In this document: piece by piece, positions 14,938 to 22,459 of the stretch | Position numbering within the stretch: position 1 is the stretch's first letter | Layout of the letters: each line of letters starts with the position of its first letter | Virus record (IMG/VR): IMGVR_UViG_3300023174_003828 | Span: 1 to 30,282 of that record | DNA from: a virus | Reading direction: 5' to 3' (one strand) | DNA length: 30,282 bases | Notes under the pieces: model-generated | Database searches by the model: none | What the model was told of the DNA's origin: nothing | The model's input: only the letters and a program-made list of their open reading frames with translations | Program-made: the position numbers and the translations under genes

Positions 14938-14979
14938 TATGAATATTAATGGTGGTTTCACCAATAAGGAAAGAATAAA

Positions 14980-16026
14980 ATGCAAATAGGAAGCGGAATA
15001 ACATTTACTAGTGGCCTTACTTTAACTGCACCCCCAACAGCACCATCGGCACCTACAATAGGTACAGCAACAGCTACCGGTGCAACAACAGCAACAGTGA
15101 CCTTCACTGCTCCTGTTAATAATGGCGGTGCAACAATTACAAGCTATACAGCAACAAGTAGTCCTGGTAGTATTACTGGTACACTAAGTCAAGCCGGATC
15201 CGGAACAATCACTGTTTCTGGATTAACTGCGAGTACAAGTTATACATTTACAGTAACTGCTACTAATAGTGTGGGTACAAGTAGTGCAAGTAGCGCAAGT
15301 AATAGCATTACAACAGAAAGTGCGGCAGTAGGACAACAAGAATTTACTACAACAGGAACATTTTCATTTACAGTCCCTGCAGGGGTGTCGTCTATATGCG
15401 CTGTACTAGTTGGTGGAAGAGGTACTAGTCAAAACGGCGGAGCCAAGGGAGGCAGAGGTGGAGCAGGACTACGATATATCAATAACTTAGCAGTTATACC
15501 CGGTGATGTATATACAGTGGTAGTGGCAGGCGCGGGTGGCAATTCGTCTTTAAGTAAAGGGGGCAATACTTACGTGCAAGCAAACTCCGGCGGCAGTAGT
15601 GGGGCAGGTGGTACCGGAACTGCTTTTGGAGCTGGTCCTTTTGGTGGTACAATAGGTGGTGGTAATGGCGGAGCTGGAGGGCCAGCGCCAGGAACTGGTT
15701 TTGCTGCCACTGGAGGAGCCGGAGGGTATTCAGGTGACGGAGGGTATGGTGGTGGCGGTGGACAAGATGGCGGAGCCGGATCCGGAGGAGCCGGAGGTGG
15801 TGGCGGTGGTTCAAGTCTTAACACTGTTGGACCGGGCAATGGAGGATTAGTGGGCATTTATGGACAAGGTGCTAGTGGTGCCGGTGGTACTGGTGGTGGT
15901 GCGCCTACATCAGGTGGTGCTGGATCTGGTGGTGGCTTTGGTGGATTCCCGGGTGGTGACGGAGCAGTTCGTATTATTTGGGGATCAGGTCGTGCCTTCC
16001 CATCAACTAACACCGGTAATTTATAA
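14980..16026 (+). CDS. Fibronectin-III plus glycine-rich fibre/adhesin-like protein
   Basis: 348 residues without a signal peptide. Residues about 20-112 form one fibronectin type III domain (PTAPSAPTIGTATATG, ASTSYTFTVTATNSVG). A short beta segment (GTFSFTVPAGVSSICAVLVGG) leads into a glycine-rich region (about 145-340) with GGAGG, GGGGG and GAGG runs, as in phage fibre and adhesin proteins that may pack as polyglycine-II helices. Because it lacks an export signal while the curli proteins have one, it is more likely a virion component than a curli part. A late-promoter motif just upstream supports separate late expression. The ribosome site is AAGGAAAGAATAAA. Confidence 0.75.
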   Translation: MQIGSGITFTSGLTLTAPPTAPSAPTIGTATATGATTATVTFTAPVNNGGATITSYTATSSPGSITGTLSQAGSGTITVSGLTASTSYTFTVTATNSVGTSSASSASNSITTESAAVGQQEFTTTGTFSFTVPAGVSSICAVLVGGRGTSQNGGAKGGRGGAGLRYINNLAVIPGDVYTVVVAGAGGNSSLSKGGNTYVQANSGGSSGAGGTGTAFGAGPFGGTIGGGNGGAGGPAPGTGFAATGGAGGYSGDGGYGGGGGQDGGAGSGGAGGGGGGSSLNTVGPGNGGLVGIYGQGASGAGGTGGGAPTSGGAGSGGGFGGFPGGDGAVRIIWGSGRAFPSTNTGNL

Positions 16027-16035
16027 ACTATTTGT

Positions 16036-18087
16036 ATGATTAAAAAAATAATTCTCAGTCCTTGGACAGCACTACTAACACTAGTGCTGATTCTTTCTGT
16101 GCGTATCGCAGATCCTCAATTCGTAGAATCAGTTCGTTTACGTTATTTTGATACTCTTATCACTAATAAAACCCCAACAGAAAACAACATCTATACAGTA
16201 AATATAGATGAAGCAACACTAGACAAGTATGGTCAATGGCCACTACCTCGTAATGAATACGCAAAAATAATAGAAGATTTATATAAGCGCAACGCTGGTC
16301 TTGTTGTGTTCAATGTACTAATGCCTGATACTGATAGAAACGGTCAAGACAGTAAGTTAGCAAATACAATGAAACAGTATCCTGTTATTCTTCCCAATGT
16401 ACCTAGCGATAAAACAAAAAACACTCCACGTAATCCAGGTGCGGCTGTACTAGCCCCTGAGTGGCTAGATCAAATAGTTCAATATCCCGGTATCATTGCT
16501 AACGTGCCTTTATTAGAAAACAGTGCGTATGGTGTAGGTACTGTTAATACATTACCAGAGATTGATGGTGTCAATAGACGTATACCATTGATTGTCAGTG
16601 TTGATGGTAAACTCTATCCAAGTTTAAGTATGGAAGTATTAAGAGTAGCCGCAGATGATACAACATTCCAAGTTAAACTAAGCGAGAATGGTGTAGAGAA
16701 AATGCGTATACCAAAGTTCGGTCCTATTACTACTGACAACTTAGGACGTATTTGGATTGATTACAGTCAACAAAGTAAATCAGTAAGTTTGATGGATCTA
16801 CCAAAAGACTTCGGTGGTGCTATTGTTATTGTAGGTTTAACAGCAAGTGGATTAAACAACCCAGTACCAACAAGTAAAGGTAGTGTATGGCCGCATGATG
16901 TTCAAGCAAGTGTAATAGGTACAATGTTTAACAAAGTTGTTATTGTAAGACCTGATTATGCAGATGGTGTAGAACTTATCGCTATACTAGTGTTAGGTTT
17001 ATTAGTTATATTTTTATCAAGGTGGACATATGCTTTTATCCCAGTTATTCTTGTTCTTACTTCTGGTCATTTTATTGCGTCATATCTATTCACATCCAAT
17101 CTATGGCTCTATGATATTACCGCCCCTATTATTGGCGTTGGTTTGGTTTATCTTCACGCTTATACTGTTAAGTTTGTAAGTGAATTCTTACAAAAGCAAC
17201 AGATTAAAAAACAGTTTGGTAGTTACGTTAATCCAACAATCGTTGAACGACTACAGAAAGATCCTAGTCTAATTAAACTTGGTGGTGAGAAACGTGAATT
17301 ATCTATCGTTATGACTGACTTGCGTGGCTTCACTAGCTTGGGCGAATCATTTGGCGATGATGTTGAAGGACTAACACAGATTATGAATGACTACATGACT
17401 GCACTAAGTGTTCCTGTATTGAAGAACGATGGTACATTAATTAAGTTTATTGGTGATGCAAGTTTGCATGTCCATGGCGCCCCATTAGATGATGTTAAAC
17501 ATGCGGTAACTGCTGTTAATACCGCTATGCAAATGATTGATGCTATTGAAGAATTCAATAAAGAGTTGACAGCTAATGGTCGTCCACCAGTTGGTATGGG
17601 CGCAGGTGTTAATACTGGTGAAACGTTGATTGGTAACATTGGTGCTAAGACTAAGTTTGGTTATGATGTATTAGGCGACAGTGTTTCTACTGCGGCTAGA
17701 TTAGAAGGACAAACTAAAGGATATGGTGTATTATGTATCATTGGCCCTAATACTAATGAACAGGTTAAAGATGAAATATTTACACTAGAACTAGATTGTA
17801 TTGCTGTAAAGGGTAAAACAATAGGATTAAATATCTTTACCCCATTAAAGACTGATCCAAATAGTATGGCGGAATATCTATCAGCACGTGAGATACATGA
17901 TTTGATGATAGATTACTACCGTGAGCAGAAATGGGACCAAGCATTACATATGATAGACCAACTTAAGGGTGAATTTGATTCGCATATGGACCACTATTAT
18001 GATATAATGATAGAACGAATAGGAGAACTACGTGAAAGCAATTTACCTAACGATTGGGATGGTGTGTATAGGGCTACTAGTAAGTAA
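16036..18087 (+). CDS. CHASE2-domain membrane adenylate cyclase (class III)
   Basis: 683 residues. One N-terminal membrane helix (about 8-22), an extracytoplasmic CHASE2 sensor (about 28-300; IDEATLDKYGQWPLPRNEY and IVGLTASGL are typical), two or three membrane helices (about 312-378), a linker, then a class III cyclase domain (about 420-605). Metal residues Asp428 and Asp474 and ATP-selecting Lys470 and Asp544 are present. Arg555 of the transition-state pair is kept, but its usual Asn partner is Ser551 (GDSVSTAARLE), which may lower activity. It would make cAMP in the cytoplasm in response to a periplasmic signal, perhaps with the FecR-type protein upstream. A membrane cyclase in a phage-like context is very unusual. 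Confidence 0.92.
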   Translation: MIKKIILSPWTALLTLVLILSVRIADPQFVESVRLRYFDTLITNKTPTENNIYTVNIDEATLDKYGQWPLPRNEYAKIIEDLYKRNAGLVVFNVLMPDTDRNGQDSKLANTMKQYPVILPNVPSDKTKNTPRNPGAAVLAPEWLDQIVQYPGIIANVPLLENSAYGVGTVNTLPEIDGVNRRIPLIVSVDGKLYPSLSMEVLRVAADDTTFQVKLSENGVEKMRIPKFGPITTDNLGRIWIDYSQQSKSVSLMDLPKDFGGAIVIVGLTASGLNNPVPTSKGSVWPHDVQASVIGTMFNKVVIVRPDYADGVELIAILVLGLLVIFLSRWTYAFIPVILVLTSGHFIASYLFTSNLWLYDITAPIIGVGLVYLHAYTVKFVSEFLQKQQIKKQFGSYVNPTIVERLQKDPSLIKLGGEKRELSIVMTDLRGFTSLGESFGDDVEGLTQIMNDYMTALSVPVLKNDGTLIKFIGDASLHVHGAPLDDVKHAVTAVNTAMQMIDAIEEFNKELTANGRPPVGMGAGVNTGETLIGNIGAKTKFGYDVLGDSVSTAARLEGQTKGYGVLCIIGPNTNEQVKDEIFTLELDCIAVKGKTIGLNIFTPLKTDPNSMAEYLSAREIHDLMIDYYREQKWDQALHMIDQLKGEFDSHMDHYYDIMIERIGELRESNLPNDWDGVYRATSK

Positions 18088-18358
18088 CTCCTACTCACAG
18101 GAAATGAAGGACAAGGTTGAAATAGAGTTACCTTGTTATGATTCAACTGCGTTATTCAAAACATTAAGAGAAAATCACAAAGAGATGCCCATAATGATGG
18201 GTAAAGCTAGTGATGATGTTAAGTCTATAGTCAGTATTTGGATAAATCCAATTGATAACAATTGGACTATAATAGCAACTAAAAATGATCTATCATGTGT
18301 TGTAGGATTGGGGAACGACATGAAACTCGTACCCTATAAGAAAGGACCTAATATATGA
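18032..18358 (+). CDS. Small secreted protein, unrecognised
   Basis: 108 residues starting at GTG 18032, supported by AGGAG six bases upstream, so the gene overlaps the cyclase end by 56 bases in another frame. The N-terminus is a signal peptide (AIYLTIGMVCIGLLVSNSYS|Q). The mature part is about 85 residues with two cysteines (Cys in ELPCYDS and DLSCVVG) that could pair, and the segment IVSIWINPIDNNWTIIATKN. This looks like a small periplasmic protein; no family is recognised. It is joined to the downstream peptidase by ATGA. A role as ligand or modulator of the CHASE2 cyclase or of the peptidase is speculation from position. Confidence 0.72.
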   Translation: MKAIYLTIGMVCIGLLVSNSYSQEMKDKVEIELPCYDSTALFKTLRENHKEMPIMMGKASDDVKSIVSIWINPIDNNWTIIATKNDLSCVVGLGNDMKLVPYKKGPNI

Positions 18359-19089
18359 TTAAAAAACTAATAGCAATATTATCATTGTCTATCTGTTCAG
18401 CATATGCAGATACACCATTAACTGCACAAGCCTGGTTAGTAGCTGATAATAATGGGAAGATTCTTGAAGGGTCTAATACTACTGAGATTCGTAGCATAGC
18501 AAGTATTACTAAATTAATGACAGCAATGGTTGTATTAGATAGTGGTCAATCATTAACTGAAATACTTCCTAAAAAGCTATACAATAAACAATTAAGTAGA
18601 GAAACATTAATTGATTTGGCGATTGTAAAAAGTGATAATAATGCCGCAAAATTGTTATGTGATTATTATCCCGGTGGATATAAAAATTGCATAGAAGCGA
18701 TGAATGCCAAAGCAATATCATTGCAGATGGGTAACAGTAATTTTACTGATCCTACTGGTAGATATCATACTAATGTAAGTACTGCACAAGATTTAATCAA
18801 ATTAGTATTGGCAGCCAGCACCTACCCATTAATTGTTCACGCAAGTAATATGGATGCTGTACGTTGGAGTATTAATAAGAAGAAAAATATAGAATTTAGA
18901 AACACAAACAGTTTAGTTGGTAATGGTTATAAATTCTTAGTAAGTAAAACAGGTTTTATCAATAAAGCAGGTGGATGTATTGTAATGATGATTGATACTG
19001 CAAATGGAATCAGGACCGTAGTCCTGTTGGGTTCAAAGAATACTAAAACACGTATCCCAGAAGCAAAGATGTTATCTATGCTTTATTAA
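18355..19089 (+). CDS. pbpG: PBP7-like D-alanyl-D-alanine endopeptidase (S11 family)
   Basis: 244 residues: signal peptide (to about residue 18, SAYAD), then a serine DD-peptidase domain with all three motifs: Ser50-Ile-Thr-Lys53 (SxxK), Ser93-Asp-Asn95 (SxN) and Lys198-Thr-Gly200 (KTG). The segment YYPGGYKNCIEAMNAKA matches E. coli PBP7 (PbpG) more than PBP5/6, and it lacks the long C-terminal anchor region of those. PBP7 cuts D-Ala-mDAP cross-links in the periplasm. Here it could open the wall for the curli channel, aid lysis or remodel the envelope after infection. It is the last gene of the plus block; its stop overlaps the convergent minus gene. Confidence 0.9.
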   Translation: MIKKLIAILSLSICSAYADTPLTAQAWLVADNNGKILEGSNTTEIRSIASITKLMTAMVVLDSGQSLTEILPKKLYNKQLSRETLIDLAIVKSDNNAAKLLCDYYPGGYKNCIEAMNAKAISLQMGNSNFTDPTGRYHTNVSTAQDLIKLVLAASTYPLIVHASNMDAVRWSINKKKNIEFRNTNSLVGNGYKFLVSKTGFINKAGGCIVMMIDTANGIRTVVLLGSKNTKTRIPEAKMLSMLY

Positions 19090-19355
19090 TCTTTAGGCCC
19101 ATATTTAGAGACATCTTTCTTGGGAGTATAGTCAACTCCCGGTACTGGACTATAATCTTTAGTTAGACTAGGGATCATTTCATCACCATATTTTAATGTA
19201 ATATAGCTGAATGTTCCGCTATTTGTAGATTCTTCCATCCCAATCATTAAATGTCCGTGCCATGATATTTTCATATCAATAACTTTTTTAATGTTAATGT
19301 CAGCTAAGATATCAGTGAAATTGTTGTTTTCACGGTAAAAGGTATAGTATTTCAT
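19086..19355 (-). CDS. Conserved phage hypothetical protein
   Basis: 89 residues starting MKYYTFYRENNNFTDIL, a beginning I associate with small proteins of T4-like phages. Start 19355 is chosen over the ATG three codons earlier because it makes an ATGA overlap with the upstream stop and leaves GGA at workable spacing. The middle has WHGHLMIGMEE and FSYITLKYGDEMIPSL; the C-terminus is Pro/Lys-rich and probably disordered. It is the last gene of a long minus-strand operon and converges on the PBP7-like gene with overlapping stops and no terminator between them. Confidence 0.68.
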   Translation of the reverse strand: MKYYTFYRENNNFTDILADINIKKVIDMKISWHGHLMIGMEESTNSGTFSYITLKYGDEMIPSLTKDYSPVPGVDYTPKKDVSKYGPKD

Positions 19356-19555
19356 TTTTTCCAAAGTATAAAGTTTATGTAGTCGGATTCAGTTTCAAAA
19401 TAGAAATTGTATAATCCACCTTCATGACCGCCTGCAAATTCCAGGCAATTATATCCCCAGTCATTAGCACAATTTCTTGTACACCATTCAATGACTGGTT
19501 TCAATTCTCCGTAGCCAATAGTTATTTCAGTTTTGTATTGGGTATCGGGTGACAC
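19352..19555 (-). CDS. Small EWC-type phage protein
   Basis: 67 residues with the pattern 'PVIEWCTRNCANDW...YNFYFETESDYINFILWKK'. The same plan (EWC, then a late acidic/aromatic strand such as DYxxFxLxW) occurs in the 59-aa protein at 25791-25970, so they seem to be one small-protein family common in large phages. The start is GTG at 19555, inside the end of the dCMP deaminase (29-base overlap), with a GGAG slightly too close; the start is uncertain. Function unknown. Confidence 0.65.
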   Translation of the reverse strand: MSPDTQYKTEITIGYGELKPVIEWCTRNCANDWGYNCLEFAGGHEGGLYNFYFETESDYINFILWKK

Positions 19556-20027
19556 TTACTCCGCCTTGTTCTAAAAATTCTAATCCTCTTGTATCTCTAT
19601 ATGCATCCCGATAATAAACCTGTTTTATACCAGATTGATATATAGCCTTTGCACAATGGATACATGGTGCATGTGTAACAAATAATGTAGCATCTTCACT
19701 AGATTCCGTACTTGCGGATACCTTTGAAATTACGTTCATTTCTGCATGTAACACCTCGTCCTTAGTAACTAAACGATATCTACGATTACTTTCAACTGTA
19801 CTATCATATTCTTCTAATGGATATAACTGTACATCCCAAACATCACCGGGCATATATTCTTTATATTCACATTCATTAGTCCATCCAGTCGGCATACCAT
19901 TGTATCCTGTACCTAGAATCTTATTACCTTTAACGATAACAGCACCAACATTTAACCTGATTGCACTACTTAGCTTGCTTGTAAGGTCGGCAATATCCAT
20001 GTAATAATCTAAAAATTTTTGCTTCAT
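19527..20027 (-). CDS. Deoxycytidylate (dCMP) deaminase
   Basis: 166 residues with the cytidine/deoxycytidylate deaminase zinc site: His94-Ala-Glu96 and Pro121-Cys122-Ile-His-Cys125. N-terminal NVGAVIVKGNKILGTGYNGMPTGW and the insertion before the HAE motif are typical of T4-type dCMP deaminase. It turns dCMP into dUMP, feeding dTMP synthesis; T4-like enzymes are controlled by dCTP and dTTP. It overlaps the oxygenase stop upstream by ATGA. It is part of the nucleotide-pool set together with the MazG-like protein and the HAD nucleotidase. No thymidylate synthase is in the window. Confidence 0.92.
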   Translation of the reverse strand: MKQKFLDYYMDIADLTSKLSSAIRLNVGAVIVKGNKILGTGYNGMPTGWTNECEYKEYMPGDVWDVQLYPLEEYDSTVESNRRYRLVTKDEVLHAEMNVISKVSASTESSEDATLFVTHAPCIHCAKAIYQSGIKQVYYRDAYRDTRGLEFLEQGGVSVTRYPIQN

Positions 20028-20683
20028 TTGTTGTTTTCTTCAAATCTTTCTTTTACACTTTTTGCTGTTAGATTTAAATAAGTTGGTGATTCACTGTTCC
20101 CACTAACTCCTGAAAAAAATGTATTAAATGCTATTGTATATCTTACCCCAGTTTCAGTTAACGGTAGCACCTTATGATTAATATGGCTAGGAAATAATAT
20201 TAATTTGCCTTTAACTGGTTTATTTTTACCAATTATCCGCGGAGATACCTGATTGTATGAAGAACTGTTATTAGTCGTTACTAAGATAGTAGGATTATTT
20301 ATTCTGTCATACCACGGATCAGGTATTGTGAAAACCGTGTCACCGCTTTCGTGTGTAGTTAGATAAAAAATTCCACTAATAATAGAGTTGCTATGATTAT
20401 GATAATGATGATATTGAAACTTAGAATTTTTATTAACCCAACAAGAAATTATAGGTAATTCTATTATTGGATGAATTTGTAACTTATCTTTTAGTTCGGA
20501 CAGACATTTATCAAAGAATTCAAATAACTTAGGATGATAATAAAAATTATTAGATGATGTGTTATTTCCTAAATTAGATTTTTTAAAATCTAGATTTTTA
20601 ACATCTGATAATACGGCATCTGTTAATTGTTCATCAGCCACAAATTCATATAACGGTACAGATATAATGTTTAATGTATTCAT
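20024..20683 (-). CDS. 2OG-Fe(II) oxygenase-like protein
   Basis: 219 residues with the fold landmarks of phage 2-oxoglutarate/iron oxygenases of the TIGR02466 kind: QYHHYHNHSNSIISGIFYL (iron-binding His region, about 90-108), GDTVFTIPDP, then LILFPSHINHKVLP with distal His170 and Arg181 in RYTIAFNTF to hold 2-oxoglutarate. Enzymes of this kind hydroxylate proteins, nucleic acids or small molecules; the substrate is not known for phage members. It lies between an 80-aa gene and dCMP deaminase, with ATGA overlaps to both. The exact second iron ligand is not certain by eye. Confidence 0.8.
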   Translation of the reverse strand: MNTLNIISVPLYEFVADEQLTDAVLSDVKNLDFKKSNLGNNTSSNNFYYHPKLFEFFDKCLSELKDKLQIHPIIELPIISCWVNKNSKFQYHHYHNHSNSIISGIFYLTTHESGDTVFTIPDPWYDRINNPTILVTTNNSSSYNQVSPRIIGKNKPVKGKLILFPSHINHKVLPLTETGVRYTIAFNTFFSGVSGNSESPTYLNLTAKSVKERFEENNK

Positions 20684-20922
20684 TTAACGTAGAATTTCTT
20701 AATATGTGCTTTTGCACTATGATCGGGTAATATACTTAGTACATAATTTGGCTCGTTATACTTTTTGCAAAAAGCTTCACCTAAATTAAGTTCACCTTTA
20801 ATTTGTTCAAATAGAAAACCTTTTAAAAATTCTTCAAACTCTTGTTTACTAATCTTAAAATCTTTTTTACCTTTACCTAGAGTTTGTAAGTCTAGTTGTT
20901 TTGCCATTGTATCAAACATCAA
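20680..20922 (-). CDS. Small hypothetical protein
   Basis: 80 residues, helical and Lys-rich (FKISKQEFEEFLKGFLFEQIKGELNLGEAFCKKY), then a short strand NYVLSILPD. No signal or membrane segment. Start may be ATG 20922 or one of the two following ATGs (20919, 20907). It directly follows the 178-aa gene stop and overlaps the oxygenase start by ATGA, so it belongs to the same operon. Not recognised. Confidence 0.62.
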   Translation of the reverse strand: MMFDTMAKQLDLQTLGKGKKDFKISKQEFEEFLKGFLFEQIKGELNLGEAFCKKYNEPNYVLSILPDHSAKAHIKKFYVK

Positions 20923-21459
20923 TTAATCCCACAAATTTCTAAAATATTTACCAAATAAATCTAAACCTTCTTGGACACGTTCTTCATGTAGTTGATGACC
21001 TTCAGCATCATACCAATGTGCATTTGGATCTTTATCAACCATTTGAAAAGTTTCTTCTACTTTACCTGTAATGGGGTTAGTATATGATTTATCACTTTTA
21101 ACCCAATCATAATCACTTTTACCATGATGATACTTGTCACCATAATCTTCAAATGCAATTTGTTGAAAACTCCAAATCATTTTATCCAATGTCTCATCCC
21201 AACGTTTAGCACCCTCGTTCCATGCCTCATCATGTGATTCAATATAGAAATCAAAGCTTTGTTGTGTACTATATTCTTCTCCACCAACATCTACAAATTC
21301 CTGAGGGATACCCTGTTTGGTTTGTTTTAGTTGGATCAATGCTGGATATATAATAGTAGCTAAAGTGTGGTCTAAACTCCAGGTATCAAATCTATCAATT
21401 TGTACATTGATTTTTCTGCGAGATCCCTTTTTAGGATACTTGCCAATATTTATTTTCAT
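20923..21459 (-). CDS. Conserved large-phage hypothetical protein
   Basis: 178 residues. The start MKINIGKYPKKGSRRKINVQIDRFDTWSLDHTLATII and the later block RWDETLDKMIWSFQQIA followed by an acidic/aromatic region (DPNAHWYDAEGHQLHEERVQEGLDLFGKYF) form a pattern I know from many T4-like and larger phages, always without function. It is cytoplasmic and has no visible catalytic motif. ATGA overlap with the 108-aa membrane gene upstream. Confidence 0.75.
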   Translation of the reverse strand: MKINIGKYPKKGSRRKINVQIDRFDTWSLDHTLATIIYPALIQLKQTKQGIPQEFVDVGGEEYSTQQSFDFYIESHDEAWNEGAKRWDETLDKMIWSFQQIAFEDYGDKYHHGKSDYDWVKSDKSYTNPITGKVEETFQMVDKDPNAHWYDAEGHQLHEERVQEGLDLFGKYFRNLWD

Positions 21460-21782
21460 ACTTTTTCAGTTACCTTGCCTTCAATAAATGCAACAAAGTA
21501 ATCTCCGTGCTTTACTGTAGCATATTCAATTTTCTTGTATTCTCTACTTAGCTGTGCTAGTTGTTCTAATGAATTACCTTGACAAATAAAATCGTTTGTA
21601 TCACGGTCAAATAATAAAATTGTGTTATCTACTAGTTCTGTTTCTAATTTAAAAACAGTGGGTCTAGTTTCTTCTTGTATGATAAGATATGAGCGAATGT
21701 TTTTACGTAATTTATACATTGCATAAAACTCGCCCATAACCCAACCTAAGGCTAAAATAAGGATGATATCAAGTAATGTCAT
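21456..21782 (-). CDS. N-terminally membrane-anchored phage protein
   Basis: 108 residues: a membrane helix at about 3-22 (LLDIILILALGWVMGEFYAMY), then a cytoplasmic beta-rich domain (KLETELVDNTILLFDRDTNDFICQGNSLEQLAQLS, KHGDYFVAFIEG). The layout is common among small proteins of large phages; function unknown. Start 21782 lies 4 bases after the MazG-like gene stop with little ribosome site, suggesting coupling. It overlaps the next gene by ATGA. Confidence 0.7.
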   Translation of the reverse strand: MTLLDIILILALGWVMGEFYAMYKLRKNIRSYLIIQEETRPTVFKLETELVDNTILLFDRDTNDFICQGNSLEQLAQLSREYKKIEYATVKHGDYFVAFIEGKVTEKV

Positions 21783-21786
21783 AATA

Positions 21787-22068
21787 TTATTTATTAATAG
21801 TTAAGTTAGACCACTTCTTTAATTTCTTAAATTTATTCTTTTTAGCTGTTTCTAAACCTTCAACAGTAATACCCACATTGTTATCTGTAATCAATTCTAC
21901 CATAGCTAATAGATCACCCAATTCTTCTTCAAGCATTTGGATATTAGTCATTGGCTTATTTGGTTTCATTTGATCTGGACCAAATCTAAAACACTTACTT
22001 ACAGCTTGTGTAACTTCGGCACATTCTTCTTGTAAGATTAAAAGAATTTCTCTTGTATCTTCGTTCAT
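21787..22068 (-). CDS. MazG-like nucleotide pyrophosphohydrolase
   Basis: 93 residues with the all-alpha NTP pyrophosphatase motifs: Glu14-Glu15-x-x-Glu18 (EECAEVTQAVSK) and Glu47-Glu48-Glu49-Leu-Gly-Asp52 (EEELGDLLAMVELI), which bind Mg2+. It is a short, single-domain member, as in many phages. Such enzymes remove pyrophosphate from (d)NTPs or from alarmones; here it probably trims nucleotide pools with the dCMP deaminase. ATGA overlap with the upstream 76-aa gene. The precise substrate cannot be read from sequence. Confidence 0.82.
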   Translation of the reverse strand: MNEDTREILLILQEECAEVTQAVSKCFRFGPDQMKPNKPMTNIQMLEEELGDLLAMVELITDNNVGITVEGLETAKKNKFKKLKKWSNLTINK

Positions 22069-22295
22069 TTGTTATTCCATCTGTAGTTATTTAATTCTGC
22101 CACCACTTCGTCTAATGATTCCTGTACTTCCCAAGTTCCATGAGGAGGACAAAAAACATATGTAATATTTTCAATTATTCCATCTTCTTTTTTAGCAAGA
22201 TTAGGTGTATTGTATACCGTCGCAATTAAGTCAATATTGATTGCAATTTTATTGCCTTTGTGTGCGTCACTGGCATTTGTAAGAGAGATAAACAT
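22065..22295 (-). CDS. Small hypothetical protein
   Basis: 76 residues: FISLTNASDAHKGNKIAINIDLIATVYNTP, then ITYVFCPPHGTWEVQESLDEVVAELNNY. The alternation of strands with a last helix resembles small phage proteins that begin with 'I.l.....g..i.in...i..v' (a bacterial DUF-like beta fold used in flagellar and phage proteins), but I cannot name it. Start 22295 is two bases after the stop of the 53-aa membrane gene; end overlaps the MazG-like gene. Confidence 0.65.
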   Translation of the reverse strand: MFISLTNASDAHKGNKIAINIDLIATVYNTPNLAKKEDGIIENITYVFCPPHGTWEVQESLDEVVAELNNYRWNNK

Positions 22296-22297
22296 TG

Positions 22298-22459
22298 TTA
22301 AAATCCAATCATATTAGTTATATATATAAAAACAATTGCAAAATTAAATGCAAAAACTAACCCATCCATATAATACATCCATTTAGGGTTTTGTGTATAA
22401 TCTTTGGTAACTAATAAATAACCAAAGAATAATGTAACAAGAACATTAATTAGTATCAT
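22298..22459 (-). CDS. 53-aa two-helix membrane protein
   Basis: A short frame with two hydrophobic helices (about 2-17, ILINVLVTLFFGYLLV; about 33-50, GLVFAFNFAIVFIYITNM) joined by a short polar turn (TKDYTQNPKWMYY). Start ATG 22459 has AGGAAACAACA upstream and makes an ATGA overlap with the cupin-like gene stop, so it is very likely translated. Two-helix hairpins of this size can be holins, antiholins or small regulators; no lysis gene is adjacent. Confidence 0.72.
   Translation of the reverse strand: MILINVLVTLFFGYLLVTKDYTQNPKWMYYMDGLVFAFNFAIVFIYITNMIGF

Noticed and set aside
15570-15857. Pro-rich minus-strand frames opposite the glycine-rich protein
   Set aside because: Antisense of GGN codons gives proline; no start signal and no independent support.
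21788-21795. AATAAATA on the minus strand before the 21782 gene
   Set aside because: Fits NATAAATA, but lies in the end of the MazG-like gene in an A/T-only stretch and would leave a leaderless transcript; chance is likely.
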